A stretch of DNA of 64,000 nucleotides from Jiangella muralis. GTDB lineage: Bacteria; Actinomycetota; Actinomycetes; Jiangellales; Jiangellaceae. Both the position numbers and the translations under genes were made by a program. This document shows, piece after piece, positions 47,895 through 56,478 of this stretch. The stretch's first letter is position 1. Every line of letters begins with the position of its first letter. The notes under the pieces were generated by a model that made no database searches, was not told where the DNA came from, and saw only the letters and a list, made by a program, of their open reading frames with translations. Location of the stretch: positions 62,001 through 126,000 of the forward strand of contig NZ_KQ434759.1 in NCBI RefSeq assembly GCF_001270745.1, read 5' to 3'.

Positions 47895-47925
47895 GGAAAC
47901 CCCGCACACAGACGGGGAGGTTCCC
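47894..47925. promoter_or_regulatory. Inverted repeat before the aldolase operon
   Basis: GGGAAACCCCG (47894-47904) is mirrored by CGGGGAGGTTCCC (47913-47925), with two extra bases in the right arm. It lies at the end of the fused regulator gene and 58 bp before the aldolase start. It may be an operator for that regulator, an attenuator hairpin or a terminator; the sequence does not decide between them. Confidence 0.45.
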
Positions 47926-47983
47926 CGAGGCGCCCGCCGCCGCCCGCGCCCTAGCGTCGGCAGCAGGACGAGGGGGTGAGCCG

Positions 47984-48844
47984 GTGCCGGTCGTGCCGAC
48001 GCGGGAGATCCTGGACCGCGCCTTCGCGGAGCGCTACGGCGTCGCGGCCATCAACATCGTCAACGATCTCAGCCTGGAGGCCGTGCTCGCGGCGGCCGTC
48101 GAGGTGCGGGCGCCGGTGATCGTCCAGACCTCGGTGAAGACGGTGAGGTCGATCGGGCTGGACCTGCTCTACGCGATGTGGCGGGAGCTGACGGCGGGCA
48201 TCGAGGTGCCGGTCGCGCTGCACCTGGACCACTGCCCGGAGCGAGAGGTCATCACCGACTGCCTGCGCAAGGGCTGGAACAGCGTGCTGTTCGACGCCTC
48301 CGCGCTGCCGGTCGAGGAGAACCAGCGCCAGACCGTCGAGGTCGTCGCCGAGGCGCACGCCCTGGGCGCGCACGTCGAGGGCGAGATCGAGTCGATCACC
48401 GGCGTCGAGGACGGCATCGGGTCGGACGAGGAAGCGGAGCGGCAGTCGCTGGAGACGGCGCTGACGTTCATCCGCACGACCGGCGTCGACGTGTTCGCGC
48501 CGGCCATCGGCAACGCGCACGGCCGGTACAAAGCCGAGCCGAAGCTGGACGCGCAGCGGGTCAGCGACATCGTCGCGGCCGAGCCGATCCCGATCGCCCT
48601 GCACGGCGGCACCGGCATGACCGACGCCCAGTTCGCCGACCTCATCGCCCGCGGCTGCGCGAAGGTCAACATCTCGACCGCGCTGAAGGTGACGTTCATG
48701 CGGTCCAACCTGGAGTTCCTCAGCGCCGCCGAGGCGCGGGACAGCTGGGACCCGCCGTCGCTGTTCAAGGCGGTCCGCGCCGATGTCGTCGACCTGGCAG
48801 CCGGGTTCATGCGGACGTTCGGCAGCGCCGGGAAGGCGTGGTGA
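47984..48844 (+). CDS. Class II (zinc) ketose-bisphosphate aldolase
   Basis: This 286-residue class II aldolase of the FbaA/GatY type cleaves or joins ketose phosphates using dihydroxyacetone phosphate. The zinc ligands are in VALHLDHCPEREVI, AHVEGEIESITG, FAPAIGNAHGRYK and IALHGGTGMTDAQFADLIAR. The phosphate/DHAP loop KVNISTALKV is present. GTG 47984 follows GAGGGGGTGAG. It heads an operon with a HAD phosphatase and dhaL-dhaK, suggesting catabolism of an unusual sugar or polyol through a ketose phosphate. The exact substrate is unknown. Confidence 0.92.
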   Translation: MPVVPTREILDRAFAERYGVAAINIVNDLSLEAVLAAAVEVRAPVIVQTSVKTVRSIGLDLLYAMWRELTAGIEVPVALHLDHCPEREVITDCLRKGWNSVLFDASALPVEENQRQTVEVVAEAHALGAHVEGEIESITGVEDGIGSDEEAERQSLETALTFIRTTGVDVFAPAIGNAHGRYKAEPKLDAQRVSDIVAAEPIPIALHGGTGMTDAQFADLIARGCAKVNISTALKVTFMRSNLEFLSAAEARDSWDPPSLFKAVRADVVDLAAGFMRTFGSAGKAW

Positions 48845-49623
48845 CGGGCGTGCCGGCGCTGGTCTTCGACTGCGACGGCGTGCTCGCCGACACCGAGCGC
48901 TACGGTCACCTGCCCGCGTTCAACCAGACGTTCGCCGAGTTCGGGCTGCCGGTGCGGTGGAGCGAGGACGAGTACGCCGGGAAGCTGCTGATCGGCGGCG
49001 GCAAGGAGCGGATGGCCAGCCTGCTGACGCCGGCGTTCGTCGCGGCTGCCGAGCTGCCCGCCGACGCTGACGGGCAGCGTTCAATGCTCGCGGACTGGCA
49101 CCGGCGCAAGACCGAGATCTACGCGGCGATGGTCGCCGACGGCCGGCTGCCCGGCCGCCCCGGCGTCGCCCGGCTGGTCGAGGAGGCGCACCGGGCGGGC
49201 TGGGCGCTCGCCGTCGCCTCGACCTCCGCGGAGCCGTCCGTGCGCGCCGTCCTCCAGCACGTGGTCGGGGACGAGCGAGCCGCCGACTTCACCGTCCTGG
49301 CCGGCGACGTCGTCCCGGCCAAGAAGCCGGCGCCGGACATCTACCTGCTCGCGCTCGACCGGCTCGGCCTCGCGCCGGACGCCGTCGTCGTCGTGGAGGA
49401 CAGCCGCAACGGGCTGCTGGCGGCCGACGGCGCCGGGCTGACCTGCCTGGTCACCGTCAACGGCTACACCGAGCGCGAGGACTTCGCCGAGGCGGCGCTG
49501 GTGGTCAGCAGCCTCGGCGACCCGGACGGCGAGCACACGATCGTGCTCGCGAACCGCTCCGCGGCGCGGCCGGGCGGCTGGATCACCATCGACGACGTGG
49601 CCGCGCTGCTGAAGGAGGCATAG
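48841..49623 (+). CDS. HAD-superfamily sugar-phosphate phosphatase/mutase (CbbY-like)
   Basis: This 260-residue enzyme has motif I ALVFDCDGVLADTERYGHLP with both catalytic aspartates, a helical cap (SEDEYAGKLLIGGGKERMAS), motif II VASTSAEPSV, motif III Lys in PAKKPAPDIYLLAL and motif IV VVVEDSRNGLLAADGAGL. The layout is CbbY/beta-phosphoglucomutase-like. GTG 48841 overlaps the aldolase stop (GTGA), and dhaL starts immediately after its stop. Its substrate is probably a pathway sugar phosphate of the same operon. Confidence 0.9.
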   Translation: MTGVPALVFDCDGVLADTERYGHLPAFNQTFAEFGLPVRWSEDEYAGKLLIGGGKERMASLLTPAFVAAAELPADADGQRSMLADWHRRKTEIYAAMVADGRLPGRPGVARLVEEAHRAGWALAVASTSAEPSVRAVLQHVVGDERAADFTVLAGDVVPAKKPAPDIYLLALDRLGLAPDAVVVVEDSRNGLLAADGAGLTCLVTVNGYTEREDFAEAALVVSSLGDPDGEHTIVLANRSAARPGGWITIDDVAALLKEA

Positions 49624-50304
49624 ATGGACGAGAGCTTCGGCGCCGTCGAGTACGTCGTCCACACGATCGCCCAGACGGCCGTCGACAACGAGACGTACTT
49701 CGGCGACCTCGACGCGGTCGTCGGCGACGGCGACTTCGGCTACTCGATGGCCCGCGGCTTCGAGATCGTGCTGGCCGACTGGGACACCATCGACCGCTCC
49801 GACATCGGGACCTTCCTGAAGAAGATCGCGCTGATCGTCACCGGGCGCATCGGCGGCACGTCCGGCCCCATCTGGGGGACGGCGCTCATCCGCGCCGGGT
49901 CGGCGGCCGGCGACAAGACCGCCGTCAGCGCCGAGGACGCCGTCGCGATGCTGCGCGCGGCGATCGAGGGGATCAAGACCCGCGGCCAGTCCGACGTCGG
50001 CGACAAGACGCTGCTCGACGCGCTGGTCCCGGCGGTCGACCGGCTGGACGCCGAACTGGCGGCCGGCGCGGATGGACAGACCGCCCTGGACGCGGCGGCG
50101 ACGACGGCGCGCGACCGGGCCGAGGCGACCCGCGAGCTGATCGCGAAGCGGGGCCGAGCTGCGTACACGGGGGAACGCAGCATCGGCACGCTCGACGCGG
50201 GCGCCGTCGCCGTCGCCGTCATGGCCGAACGAGTCGCACAGGGCTGGGCGGATCACGCCACTCAACCCGCCACAACCCCGCCCACACCGGAGGAGGCGCC
50301 GTGA
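49624..50304 (+). CDS. DhaL-like kinase subunit (second locus)
   Basis: This 226-residue DhaL-family nucleotide-binding subunit has the Mg/ADP loop [18 protein letters not shown] and [20 protein letters not shown]. Most DhaL proteins have GDGDHG; here the His is Phe, a change next to the metal-binding aspartates that suggests a divergent enzyme. [20 protein letters not shown] completes the domain; a Pro/Thr-rich tail follows. It is coupled to dhaK by GTGA. Relatives phosphorylate dihydroxyacetone or ketotetroses such as erythrulose; the actual substrate is unknown. Confidence 0.92.
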   Translation: MDESFGAVEYVVHTIAQTAVDNETYFGDLDAVVGDGDFGYSMARGFEIVLADWDTIDRSDIGTFLKKIALIVTGRIGGTSGPIWGTALIRAGSAAGDKTAVSAEDAVAMLRAAIEGIKTRGQSDVGDKTLLDALVPAVDRLDAELAAGADGQTALDAAATTARDRAEATRELIAKRGRAAYTGERSIGTLDAGAVAVAVMAERVAQGWADHATQPATTPPTPEEAP

Positions 50305-51296
50305 AGAAGTTCGTCAACGACCCGAAGCGGTACGTGCCGGAGATGCTGCAGGGCATCGCGCTGGCCAACCCGGACACGCTGCGCTACGTGCCCGACTACA
50401 ACCTCATCATGCGGGCCGACGCGCCGCGCGACGACAAGGTCTCGATCATCCAGGGCTCCGGGTCCGGGCACGAGCCGGCCCACGTCATGGTCGTCGGCAA
50501 AGGGATGCTCGACGCCGCCTGTCCGGGCGACGTGTTCTCGGCGCCGCCGATGGACTACGTGCTCGAGACCAGCAAGCTGCTGAACACGCCGAAGGGCGTG
50601 CTGCATCTGATCAACAACTACACCGGCGACCGCATGGCCTTCGACATGGGCCGCGAGCTGGCCGAGGCCGAGGGCATCACGATCAAGACCGTCGTGGTCG
50701 ACGACGACGTCGCGGTGAAGGACTCGACGTACACCGTCGGGCGGCGCGGCGTGGCCGGCAACTTCTTCGTCATCAAGGCGGTCGGTGCGGCGTCGGAGCA
50801 GGGCGCGGAGCTGGACGAGCTCGTCCGCATCGGCGACAAGGTCAACTCCGTCACCCGGACCATGGGCATGGCGCTGACGTCGTGCACGCCGCCGGCGAAG
50901 GGGTCGCCGCTGTTCGAGCTGGGCGACGACGAGATGGAGATGGGCGTCGGCATCCACGGCGAGCCAGGCCGCCGCCGCGAGAAGCTGGCCGACGCGAACG
51001 CGATCGTCGACGAGCTGCTCGAGGCCGTCGTCACCGACCTGCCGTACGAGCGCGGCGACAACGTCGCGCTGATGATCAACGGGCTGGGCGGGACGCCGAT
51101 CAGCGAGCTGTACATCCTGTACGGACGGGCGCACCAGCAACTGGCGGACCGCGGCATCACCGTCGGGCGCAACTACGTCGGCGAGTACTGCACGTCGCTG
51201 GACATGGCCGGCGTCTCGCTGACGCTGGTGAAGCTGGACGACGAACTGGTGTCGCTGTTCTCGGCGCCGGCGGAGATCGCGATCCGCACGTTCTGA
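50301..51296 (+). CDS. DhaK-like kinase subunit (second locus)
   Basis: This 331-residue DhaK-family substrate-binding subunit has the glycine loop [20 protein letters not shown], the catalytic-Asp region [15 protein letters not shown], and [20 protein letters not shown] with the substrate-binding His. Substrate-pocket residues differ from the first locus ([13 protein letters not shown] in place of VPDQILAATKAAD). The order dhaL-dhaK is reversed relative to 1-1591 and there is no dhaM, which favours an ATP-dependent ketose kinase acting on an aldolase-pathway intermediate. It ends the operon; rph starts 47 bp later. Confidence 0.92.
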   Translation: MKKFVNDPKRYVPEMLQGIALANPDTLRYVPDYNLIMRADAPRDDKVSIIQGSGSGHEPAHVMVVGKGMLDAACPGDVFSAPPMDYVLETSKLLNTPKGVLHLINNYTGDRMAFDMGRELAEAEGITIKTVVVDDDVAVKDSTYTVGRRGVAGNFFVIKAVGAASEQGAELDELVRIGDKVNSVTRTMGMALTSCTPPAKGSPLFELGDDEMEMGVGIHGEPGRRREKLADANAIVDELLEAVVTDLPYERGDNVALMINGLGGTPISELYILYGRAHQQLADRGITVGRNYVGEYCTSLDMAGVSLTLVKLDDELVSLFSAPAEIAIRTF

Positions 51297-51343
51297 ACGG
51301 GGGTCGGCGCTGCGGCGGCCGCCGAGGCGATAGCTTGGGCGGC

Positions 51344-52066
51344 ATGACCCGTATCGACGGCCGCAGCGCCGATCAGCTCCGCACCGTCCGGCTCACCCGG
51401 GGCTGGCTCGACCACGCCGAGGGCTCGGTGCTCGTCGAGTTCGGCAAGACCCGCGTGCTGTGCGCCGCGTCGGTCACCGAGGGGGTGCCGCGCTGGCGCA
51501 AGGGCTCCGGCCTGGGCTGGGTGACGGCCGAATACGCCATGCTGCCGCGGTCCACGAACACCCGCTCCGACCGCGAGTCGGTGAAGGGCCGCATCGGCGG
51601 CCGCACGCACGAGATCTCCCGGCTCATCGGCCGGTCGCTGCGCGGCGTCATCGACACCAAGGCGCTCGGTGAGAACACGCTGGTCATCGACTGCGACGTG
51701 CTCCAGGCCGACGGCGGCACCCGTACGGCCGCCATCACCGGCGCGTACGTCGCGCTGCGCGACGCCGTCGAGTGGATGCGCACGGAGAAGCTGCTGTCGT
51801 CGGAGCAGGTGCTGACGGACTCCGTGTCGGCCATCTCCGTCGGCGTCGTCGACGGTGAGCCGCTGCTCGACCTCTGCTACGAGGAGGACGTGCGCGCCGA
51901 GACCGACATGAACGTCGTCATGACCGGCGACGGCCGGTTCATCGAGGTGCAGGGCACCGCCGAGGGCGCGCCGTTCGACCGCCAGGAGCTCGACTCCCTG
52001 CTCGCGCTGGCCGGCACCGGCTGCAAGGAGCTGACCGACCTGCAGACCGCGGCGCTGGTCGGGTGA
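51344..52066 (+). CDS. rph: Ribonuclease PH
   Basis: This 240-residue phosphorolytic 3' exoribonuclease trims tRNA ends. It opens with [20 protein letters not shown] and contains [59 protein letters not shown] and the phosphate-binding end [20 protein letters not shown]. The rdgB start overlaps its stop (GTGA). In many actinobacteria rph follows the murI-MBL pair directly; here it is separated by the accessory stretch. Confidence 0.97.
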   Translation: MTRIDGRSADQLRTVRLTRGWLDHAEGSVLVEFGKTRVLCAASVTEGVPRWRKGSGLGWVTAEYAMLPRSTNTRSDRESVKGRIGGRTHEISRLIGRSLRGVIDTKALGENTLVIDCDVLQADGGTRTAAITGAYVALRDAVEWMRTEKLLSSEQVLTDSVSAISVGVVDGEPLLDLCYEEDVRAETDMNVVMTGDGRFIEVQGTAEGAPFDRQELDSLLALAGTGCKELTDLQTAALVG

Positions 52067-52668
52067 GTTCGTCGCCGAAGGTCGTTCTCGCGACCCGCAA
52101 CGCGCACAAGGTCCCGGAGATCGCCCGCATCCTCTCCGCCGCCGGCACGCCGGTGTCGCTGGTCTCCGTTGCGGAGTTCCCCGGCGTCGAGGACGTCGAG
52201 GAGACCGGGCTGACGTTCGAGGAGAACGCGCTGCTCAAGGCGCACGCGGTGGCCGCGGCGACGGGGCTGCCGGCGCTGGCCGACGACTCCGGGCTGTCCG
52301 TCGCGGCACTCGGCGGCATGCCCGGCGTGTTCTCGGCGCGCTGGGCCGGCGTCCACGGCGACGACGGCGCCAACCTGCGGCTGGTGCTGGCGCAGCTGAC
52401 CACCGTGCCGGACTCCGCGCGGCAGGCGGCGTTCGTCTGCGTCGCCGCGCTGGCGCTGCCCGGCGGCGCCGCCTGGACCTCGGAAGGGCGCGTCGACGGC
52501 GTCGTCGTGCGGGCGCCGCGGGGGAGCAACGGGTTCGGCTACGACCCGATCTTCGTGCCGTCCGGCTCCGACCGGACGACCGCCGAGCTTGAGCCTGCGG
52601 AGAAGGACGCCATCTCACACCGGGGGAAGGCGTTCCGGGGGATTGCCGTACACCTCGCCGCCCTGTGA
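52063..52668 (+). CDS. rdgB: XTP/dITP diphosphatase (non-canonical purine NTP pyrophosphatase)
   Basis: This 201-residue house-cleaning enzyme hydrolyses ITP, dITP and XTP to keep them out of nucleic acids. Family signatures are [18 protein letters not shown] at the N-terminus, [51 protein letters not shown] and [15 protein letters not shown], with [10 protein letters not shown] at the end. The GTG start overlaps rph. This is the standard rph-rdgB pair. Confidence 0.96.
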   Translation: MSSSPKVVLATRNAHKVPEIARILSAAGTPVSLVSVAEFPGVEDVEETGLTFEENALLKAHAVAAATGLPALADDSGLSVAALGGMPGVFSARWAGVHGDDGANLRLVLAQLTTVPDSARQAAFVCVAALALPGGAAWTSEGRVDGVVVRAPRGSNGFGYDPIFVPSGSDRTTAELEPAEKDAISHRGKAFRGIAVHLAAL

Positions 52669-52736
52669 TCCTGAACAAACGCTGACGATCATGGCCGGCG
52701 GTGGGCGGGATCGCCTTCCGAGAGGATGATCGGAGG

Positions 52737-54281
52737 GTGACGTCTACTGAGTCCGCGCGCTCGTGGTGGCCGCCGGCGCTGGCCGGCGTCGTCGCGCTGG
52801 GCCTCGGGCTGGCCGTCGCCGAGATCGTGGCCGGTGCGCTGGGCCGGGCCGAGACGCCGGTCGTGGCGGTCGGTGAGGAGTTCATCGACCACACCCCGGG
52901 CTGGCTGAAGGACTTCGCCGTCGAGACCTTCGGCACGAACGACAAGACCGTGCTGCTGGCCGGCATGGGCGTGGTGCTGGTGCTGCTCGGCGCGGTGATC
53001 GGGTTGCTCACCGCCCGGAGCAGGGGCATCGGGCTGCTCGCCGCCACCGTCCTGCTGGTGATCGCCGGGCTGGCGGTCAACGCCCGGCCGGACTCCACGA
53101 CGGCCGACCTCATCCCGACGCTCGCCGCCGGCCTGGTCGCGCTGCCGACGCTGGCCTGGCTGGTCGGCAAGGCGGCGCCACCCGCGGCCGCCGGGTCCCT
53201 GCCGGTCACACCGGCGCCCACCCGGCGCGCGTTCCTCACCGCCGCCGGCGTCACCGCCGGCCTGGCCGTTGCCGGCGCCGGGCTCGGCCAGCTGCTCGGC
53301 GCCCGCCGGGCCGGCGTCGAGACCTCCCGCGACGACCTCGCCGCCAGCCTCGACCTCCCGCGGGCCCGCCCGCCGGGCGGCGTCGACCTCACCGTCCCTG
53401 ATGCCGACCCGTGGCGCACCCCGAACCAGCACTTCTACCGCATCGACACCGCGCTGTCCGAACCGCTGGTCCGGGCCGAGGACTGGTCGCTGCGGGTGCA
53501 CGGCATGGTCGAGACCGAGGTGGAGCTGAGCTACGACCAGCTGCTCGCCATGGGCCTGGAGGACCGCTGGCTGACGCTGAACTGCGTCTCCAACGAGGTC
53601 GGCGGCCACCTCATCGGCAACGCGCTGTGGTCCGGCGTGCCGATCGCGGACGTGCTCGCGCTGGCCCGCCCCCAGACCGGCGCCGACGCCGTCCGGTCCC
53701 GCTCGCAGGACGGCTGGACCGCCGGCACCCCGCTCGACGTCCTCACCGACGGCCGCGACGCGTTGCTGGCGGTCGGCATGAACGGCGACCCGCTGCCGCT
53801 CGCGCACGGGTTCCCGGTGCGGATGATCGTGCCCGGCCTGTACGGCTACGTCAGCGCCACGAAGTGGGTGGTCGAACTGGAGGTCACCCGGTTCGCCGAC
53901 TTCGAGGCCTACTGGACGACGCGCGGCTGGGCCGAGAAGGGCCCGGTCAAGGTCGCGTCGCGCATCGACGTCCCGAGCAGCCGCGCCCACGTCGACGCCG
54001 GCACCGTCGCCGTCGCGGGGGTGGCGTGGGCGCAGCACCGCGGCATCGCGGCGGTCCAGGTCCGCGTCGGCGACGGCGACTGGAACGACGCCCGGCTGGC
54101 CGCCGTCCCGAGCACCGACACCTGGCGGCAGTGGGTGTGGGAGTGGGACGCGCAGCCGGGGAAGCACCGGCTGCAGGTCCGCGCCACCACCGCCGACGGC
54201 GAGGTGCAGACGTCCGAGCAGGCGCCGCCCGCCCCTGACGGCGCCTCCGGCTGGCACACCATCGACGTCACCGTCGACTGA
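52737..54281 (+). CDS. Membrane-anchored molybdopterin oxidoreductase (sulfite-oxidase fold)
   Basis: This 514-residue protein has about four N-terminal membrane helices (PALAGVVALGLGLAVAEIVA; TVLLAGMGVVLVLLGAVIGL; GLLAATVLLVIAGLAV; LIPTLAAGLVALPTLAWLVG), a Tat-like TRRAFLTAAGVTAGLAVAGA segment, then the sulfite-oxidase Moco domain. The Mo-ligand Cys is in WLTLNCVSNEVGGHLIGNAL; FPVRMIVPGLYGYVSATKWV follows, and a C-terminal dimerisation domain (AWAQHRGIAAVQVRVGDGDW) completes it. The substrate is unknown; sulfite or oxidised methionine is usual for the fold. GTG 52737 is preceded by AGAGG. Its TGA stop is part of the TGATCATGG at the edge of palindromic element 2. Confidence 0.9.
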   Translation: MTSTESARSWWPPALAGVVALGLGLAVAEIVAGALGRAETPVVAVGEEFIDHTPGWLKDFAVETFGTNDKTVLLAGMGVVLVLLGAVIGLLTARSRGIGLLAATVLLVIAGLAVNARPDSTTADLIPTLAAGLVALPTLAWLVGKAAPPAAAGSLPVTPAPTRRAFLTAAGVTAGLAVAGAGLGQLLGARRAGVETSRDDLAASLDLPRARPPGGVDLTVPDADPWRTPNQHFYRIDTALSEPLVRAEDWSLRVHGMVETEVELSYDQLLAMGLEDRWLTLNCVSNEVGGHLIGNALWSGVPIADVLALARPQTGADAVRSRSQDGWTAGTPLDVLTDGRDALLAVGMNGDPLPLAHGFPVRMIVPGLYGYVSATKWVVELEVTRFADFEAYWTTRGWAEKGPVKVASRIDVPSSRAHVDAGTVAVAGVAWAQHRGIAAVQVRVGDGDWNDARLAAVPSTDTWRQWVWEWDAQPGKHRLQVRATTADGEVQTSEQAPPAPDGASGWHTIDVTVD

Positions 54282-54282
54282 T

Positions 54283-54326
54283 CATGGCGCTCTTTGTGTT
54301 GCCCCAGCAGCAGAAAGAGCGCCATG
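54283..54326. repeat. Left hairpin repeat of element 2
   Basis: CATGGCGCTCTTT (54283-54295) and AAAGAGCGCCATG (54314-54326) form a perfect 13-bp stem around the loop GTGTTGCCCCAGCAGCAG. It overlaps the TGATCATGG that holds the upstream gene's stop codon, so it could also terminate the molybdopterin-enzyme transcript. Confidence 0.85.
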
Positions 54327-54328
54327 AG

Positions 54329-54337
54329 TTGTCCACA
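54329..54337 (+). other. DnaA-box-like TTGTCCACA inside element 2
   Basis: The same nonamer as at 16280-16288, 2 bp inside the left hairpin and 52 bp upstream of the GTG start. Beyond it, both leaders also share GCGCAGGCTGG-like and other GC-rich segments, consistent with common descent of the elements. DnaA binding is untested. Confidence 0.5.
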
Positions 54338-54389
54338 GATCGCTCGCGGGGGCTGGCCGGGCCCTTACCGGTGGCGCAGGCTGGGCGGC

Positions 54390-55481
54390 GTGCCTCACGA
54401 ACGCGCGCGCCGGCTGGCCAGGGTCCAGGACGGCCTGATCACCCGGAAGCAGACGCTCGCCGCCGGGATGTCGCCGGCTGCGCTCGTCCATGCCCTGCGG
54501 CCGGGCGGTCCGTGGCAACGTGTCCTGCGCGGCGTGTTCGCGACCTTCACCGGCCCGCTGTCGCCGCTGCACCGGCTCCGGGCCGCCCGCCTCTACGCAG
54601 GTGACGACGCGCTGGTCACCGGGGCGTGGGCCTGCTGGATGGCGGGCCTCGGCTACGGCCCGCCGCCCGGCGACGGGATCGAGGTGCTGGTGGCCCGCGA
54701 CGTCCGGTTGCACGGGACAGGCTTCGTGGTCGTCAGGCGGACGGTGCGGATGCCTGCGGCGAGTGGCTGGATCGGCCTCGACGACGCCGACGCGCTGCTG
54801 CCGCCGCACGTGGTCCTCGACGAGCTGGCGCCGCGGGCACGGCCGGGCGAGATCCTCATGGTGCCCACAGTGCGCGCCGTCGTCGACGCCGTCACCGTCA
54901 CCGAGCACGCGCCGCCGGACTGGTCGCCAGAGTGCCGGTGCCGCCACGGCTGCCGGGAGCCCGGTGCCCACCGGACCCGGGCCTTGCGGAACGTCCGGGC
55001 GCTGATGTGCGAGGCCGTGCAACGCCGGAAGACGGGGCCCGCCGCATTGCGCACCGAGGTCGATGCGGCCTGGCCGCGCCGCTCAGAGCTGGCGAAAGTG
55101 GCGCTGGCGGACATCGAGGCGGGCTGCCGGTCGGCGCCGGAGTGCGAACTGCGGGACCTGGTGCGCGGCAGCCGGATCCTGCCCGAGCCGCGGTGGAACC
55201 ATCCGCTGCCGGGTGTGCGCGGGATCGTGCCGGACGCGTGCTGGCCGGAGCGGCGGCTGATCGTCGAGGTCGACTCGCGCGCGTTCCACGGGTTCGGCGA
55301 CGCGCCGGAGCGGACCGAGCACCGGCGGGCCCGGCTGGCCGCGCTGGGCTGGGTGGTGCTGCCGGTGTCGCCGGCCCGGCTGCGCACGGACCCGGGCGGG
55401 GTGCTGGCGCAGATCGAGGCCGCGTATCTCGCCACTCATGGCGCTCTTTCTGCTGCCAGAGCCGCACAAAGAGCGCCATGA
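54390..55481 (+). CDS. AbiEi-like winged-helix protein with DUF559 (Vsr-like) nuclease domain, copy 2
   Basis: A 363-residue homologue of the element 1 protein. The N-terminus aligns clearly: DGLITRKQTLAAGMS and VLRGVFATFTGPLSPL, compared with CGVVSRAQALAAGLT and FVTFTGPL. A Cys/His cluster CRCRHGCREPGAH (about 182-194) is absent from copy 1. The nuclease region has SAPECELRDLVRG (E251, E253), VPDACWPERRLIVEVDSRAF (D282, E293, D295) and HRRARLAALGWVVLPVSPAR, matching DUF559. The last 14 residues come from the right hairpin. GTG 54390 aligns with the start of copy 1. Nuclease activity is inferred. Confidence 0.82.
   Translation: MPHERARRLARVQDGLITRKQTLAAGMSPAALVHALRPGGPWQRVLRGVFATFTGPLSPLHRLRAARLYAGDDALVTGAWACWMAGLGYGPPPGDGIEVLVARDVRLHGTGFVVVRRTVRMPAASGWIGLDDADALLPPHVVLDELAPRARPGEILMVPTVRAVVDAVTVTEHAPPDWSPECRCRHGCREPGAHRTRALRNVRALMCEAVQRRKTGPAALRTEVDAAWPRRSELAKVALADIEAGCRSAPECELRDLVRGSRILPEPRWNHPLPGVRGIVPDACWPERRLIVEVDSRAFHGFGDAPERTEHRRARLAALGWVVLPVSPARLRTDPGGVLAQIEAAYLATHGALSAARAAQRAP
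55437..55480. repeat. Right hairpin repeat of element 2
   Basis: CATGGCGCTCTTT (55437-55449) and AAAGAGCGCCATG (55468-55480) enclose the loop CTGCTGCCAGAGCCGCAC, an inverted version of the left loop. TGA at 55479-55481 ends the nuclease gene, and the convergent GH43 gene stops 2 bp beyond. Confidence 0.85.
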
Positions 55482-55482
55482 C

Positions 55483-56478
55483 CTACGGCACGACGTCCAC
55501 GACGGCGCGGGGGCCGTCGAGCACGGGGACGCCGTCCTCCCAGGTCACCTCGGTGAGCCACATCGTGCGGCCGGGCAGCGCCGAGCCGACGGAGTCGGGC
55601 GGCCAGGCGTGGTGCACCATCCAAGTGCGGCCGTCCTTCTCGACCAGCATGCAGTGTCCCGGCCCGGCCGCGTCGTCGCTGGACGCCAGGATGGGCGACG
55701 ACGACGGCTTCGCGCACGGCCCGAGCGGGCCCTCGCAGACGGCGTAGCCGACGGCGTACTCGGCGCGGTCGTACGCGTTGGCCGAGTAGAACAGGTAGTA
55801 GGTGCCGTCGCGCAGCCAGAGGAACGGCGCCTCGACCAGCGTGCCCTCCCACGGCTGGTCCTGCTTGATCAGCTGGACGGGCGTGCCCACCAGCGACAGC
55901 CCGTCCGGCGAGAGCGGCTGCGCGTAGATCCAGGTGTCGACGCCGATCGCGTTGCCGTCGTTCTTCCACAGCAGGTACCGGGTGCCGTCGGCGTCGGTGA
56001 ACGGGCTGGCGTCGATCGAGCCGCCCTCGCCGGCCTGGCAGATCAGCGGCTCGGCGGACTCGTCGACGAACGGGCCGGCCGGTGACGTCGCGACCGCCCG
56101 GCCCACGCACTGCCGCCCCGACGCCGTTCCCAGCGCCGTGTAGTAGAGGACGTACCGGTCCGGCCCGTGCACCGCGATCTCCGGCGCCCACGTCCGCCCG
56201 CCGGTCACCCACGGCGCCAGCACCGGCATCGAGTCGCCGGCCGGCTCCCATGTCACCAGGTCCGGCGACGTCATGACCGGCACGTTCCCGGCCCGCGAGT
56301 TCGTCGCGTAGGCGTAGTAGGTGCCGCCGGCCTCGATGACGGCGGGGTCGGGGAAGTCGCGGTCGACGACGGGGTTGGTGAAGCCCACGGGCTGCTCCTC
56401 TTCGACGGGGTCGGGCTCGGCGGTGCCGCAGGCGGCCAGGACGACGAGCGCCGTCCCGGCCGCCAGCAGCAGCCTCAT
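55483..56478 (-). CDS. GH43 family glycosidase lipoprotein
   Basis: This 331-residue surface lipoprotein has a signal peptide and lipobox (ALVVLAACGTAEP, Cys about 17), then a single GH43 five-bladed propeller. The catalytic base Asp is in VDRDFPDPAVIEAGGTYYAY, the pKa-modulating Asp in GGSIDASPFTDADG and the acid Glu in TLVEAPFLWLRDGTYYLFYS. GH43 enzymes cleave arabinan, arabinoxylan or xylo-oligosaccharides. It is the last gene of the arabinose-polysaccharide operon, and its start overlaps the upstream GH43 stop (ATGA). Confidence 0.92.
   Translation of the reverse strand: MRLLLAAGTALVVLAACGTAEPDPVEEEQPVGFTNPVVDRDFPDPAVIEAGGTYYAYATNSRAGNVPVMTSPDLVTWEPAGDSMPVLAPWVTGGRTWAPEIAVHGPDRYVLYYTALGTASGRQCVGRAVATSPAGPFVDESAEPLICQAGEGGSIDASPFTDADGTRYLLWKNDGNAIGVDTWIYAQPLSPDGLSLVGTPVQLIKQDQPWEGTLVEAPFLWLRDGTYYLFYSANAYDRAEYAVGYAVCEGPLGPCAKPSSSPILASSDDAAGPGHCMLVEKDGRTWMVHHAWPPDSVGSALPGRTMWLTEVTWEDGVPVLDGPRAVVDVVP

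Larger units (their letters stand above)
54283..55480. mobile_element. Palindromic element 2: DUF559 nuclease gene between 44-bp hairpin repeats
   Basis: A 1198-bp unit bounded by two inverted 44-bp hairpins with identical 13-bp arms CATGGCGCTCTTT/AAAGAGCGCCATG. The 18-base loops are also inverted copies of each other (13/18), so left and right match at 39 of 44 positions, the same length and identity as in element 1 although the sequences are unrelated. Inside is one DUF559 nuclease gene, a TTGTCCACA box 2 bp after the left hairpin, and a stop codon overlapping the right hairpin by two bases. It lies between a molybdopterin enzyme and the GH43 gene. The structure is observed; mobility is inferred. 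Confidence 0.65.

Noticed and set aside
47894-47925. Rho-independent terminator of the fused regulator gene
   Set aside because: The hairpin has no T-run and starts at the last base of the gene; an operator is equally likely, so it was listed only as a regulatory repeat.
49624-51296. Naming this pair dhaL and dhaK outright
   Set aside because: Reversed order, GDGDFG in the metal loop and the aldolase context make dihydroxyacetone an uncertain substrate.
52664-52702. TGATCCTGAACAAACGCTGACGATCATGG-like segment after rdgB as a decayed palindromic element
   Set aside because: It starts at a stop codon and ends GATCATGG like the others, but the arms do not pair beyond 4-5 bases.
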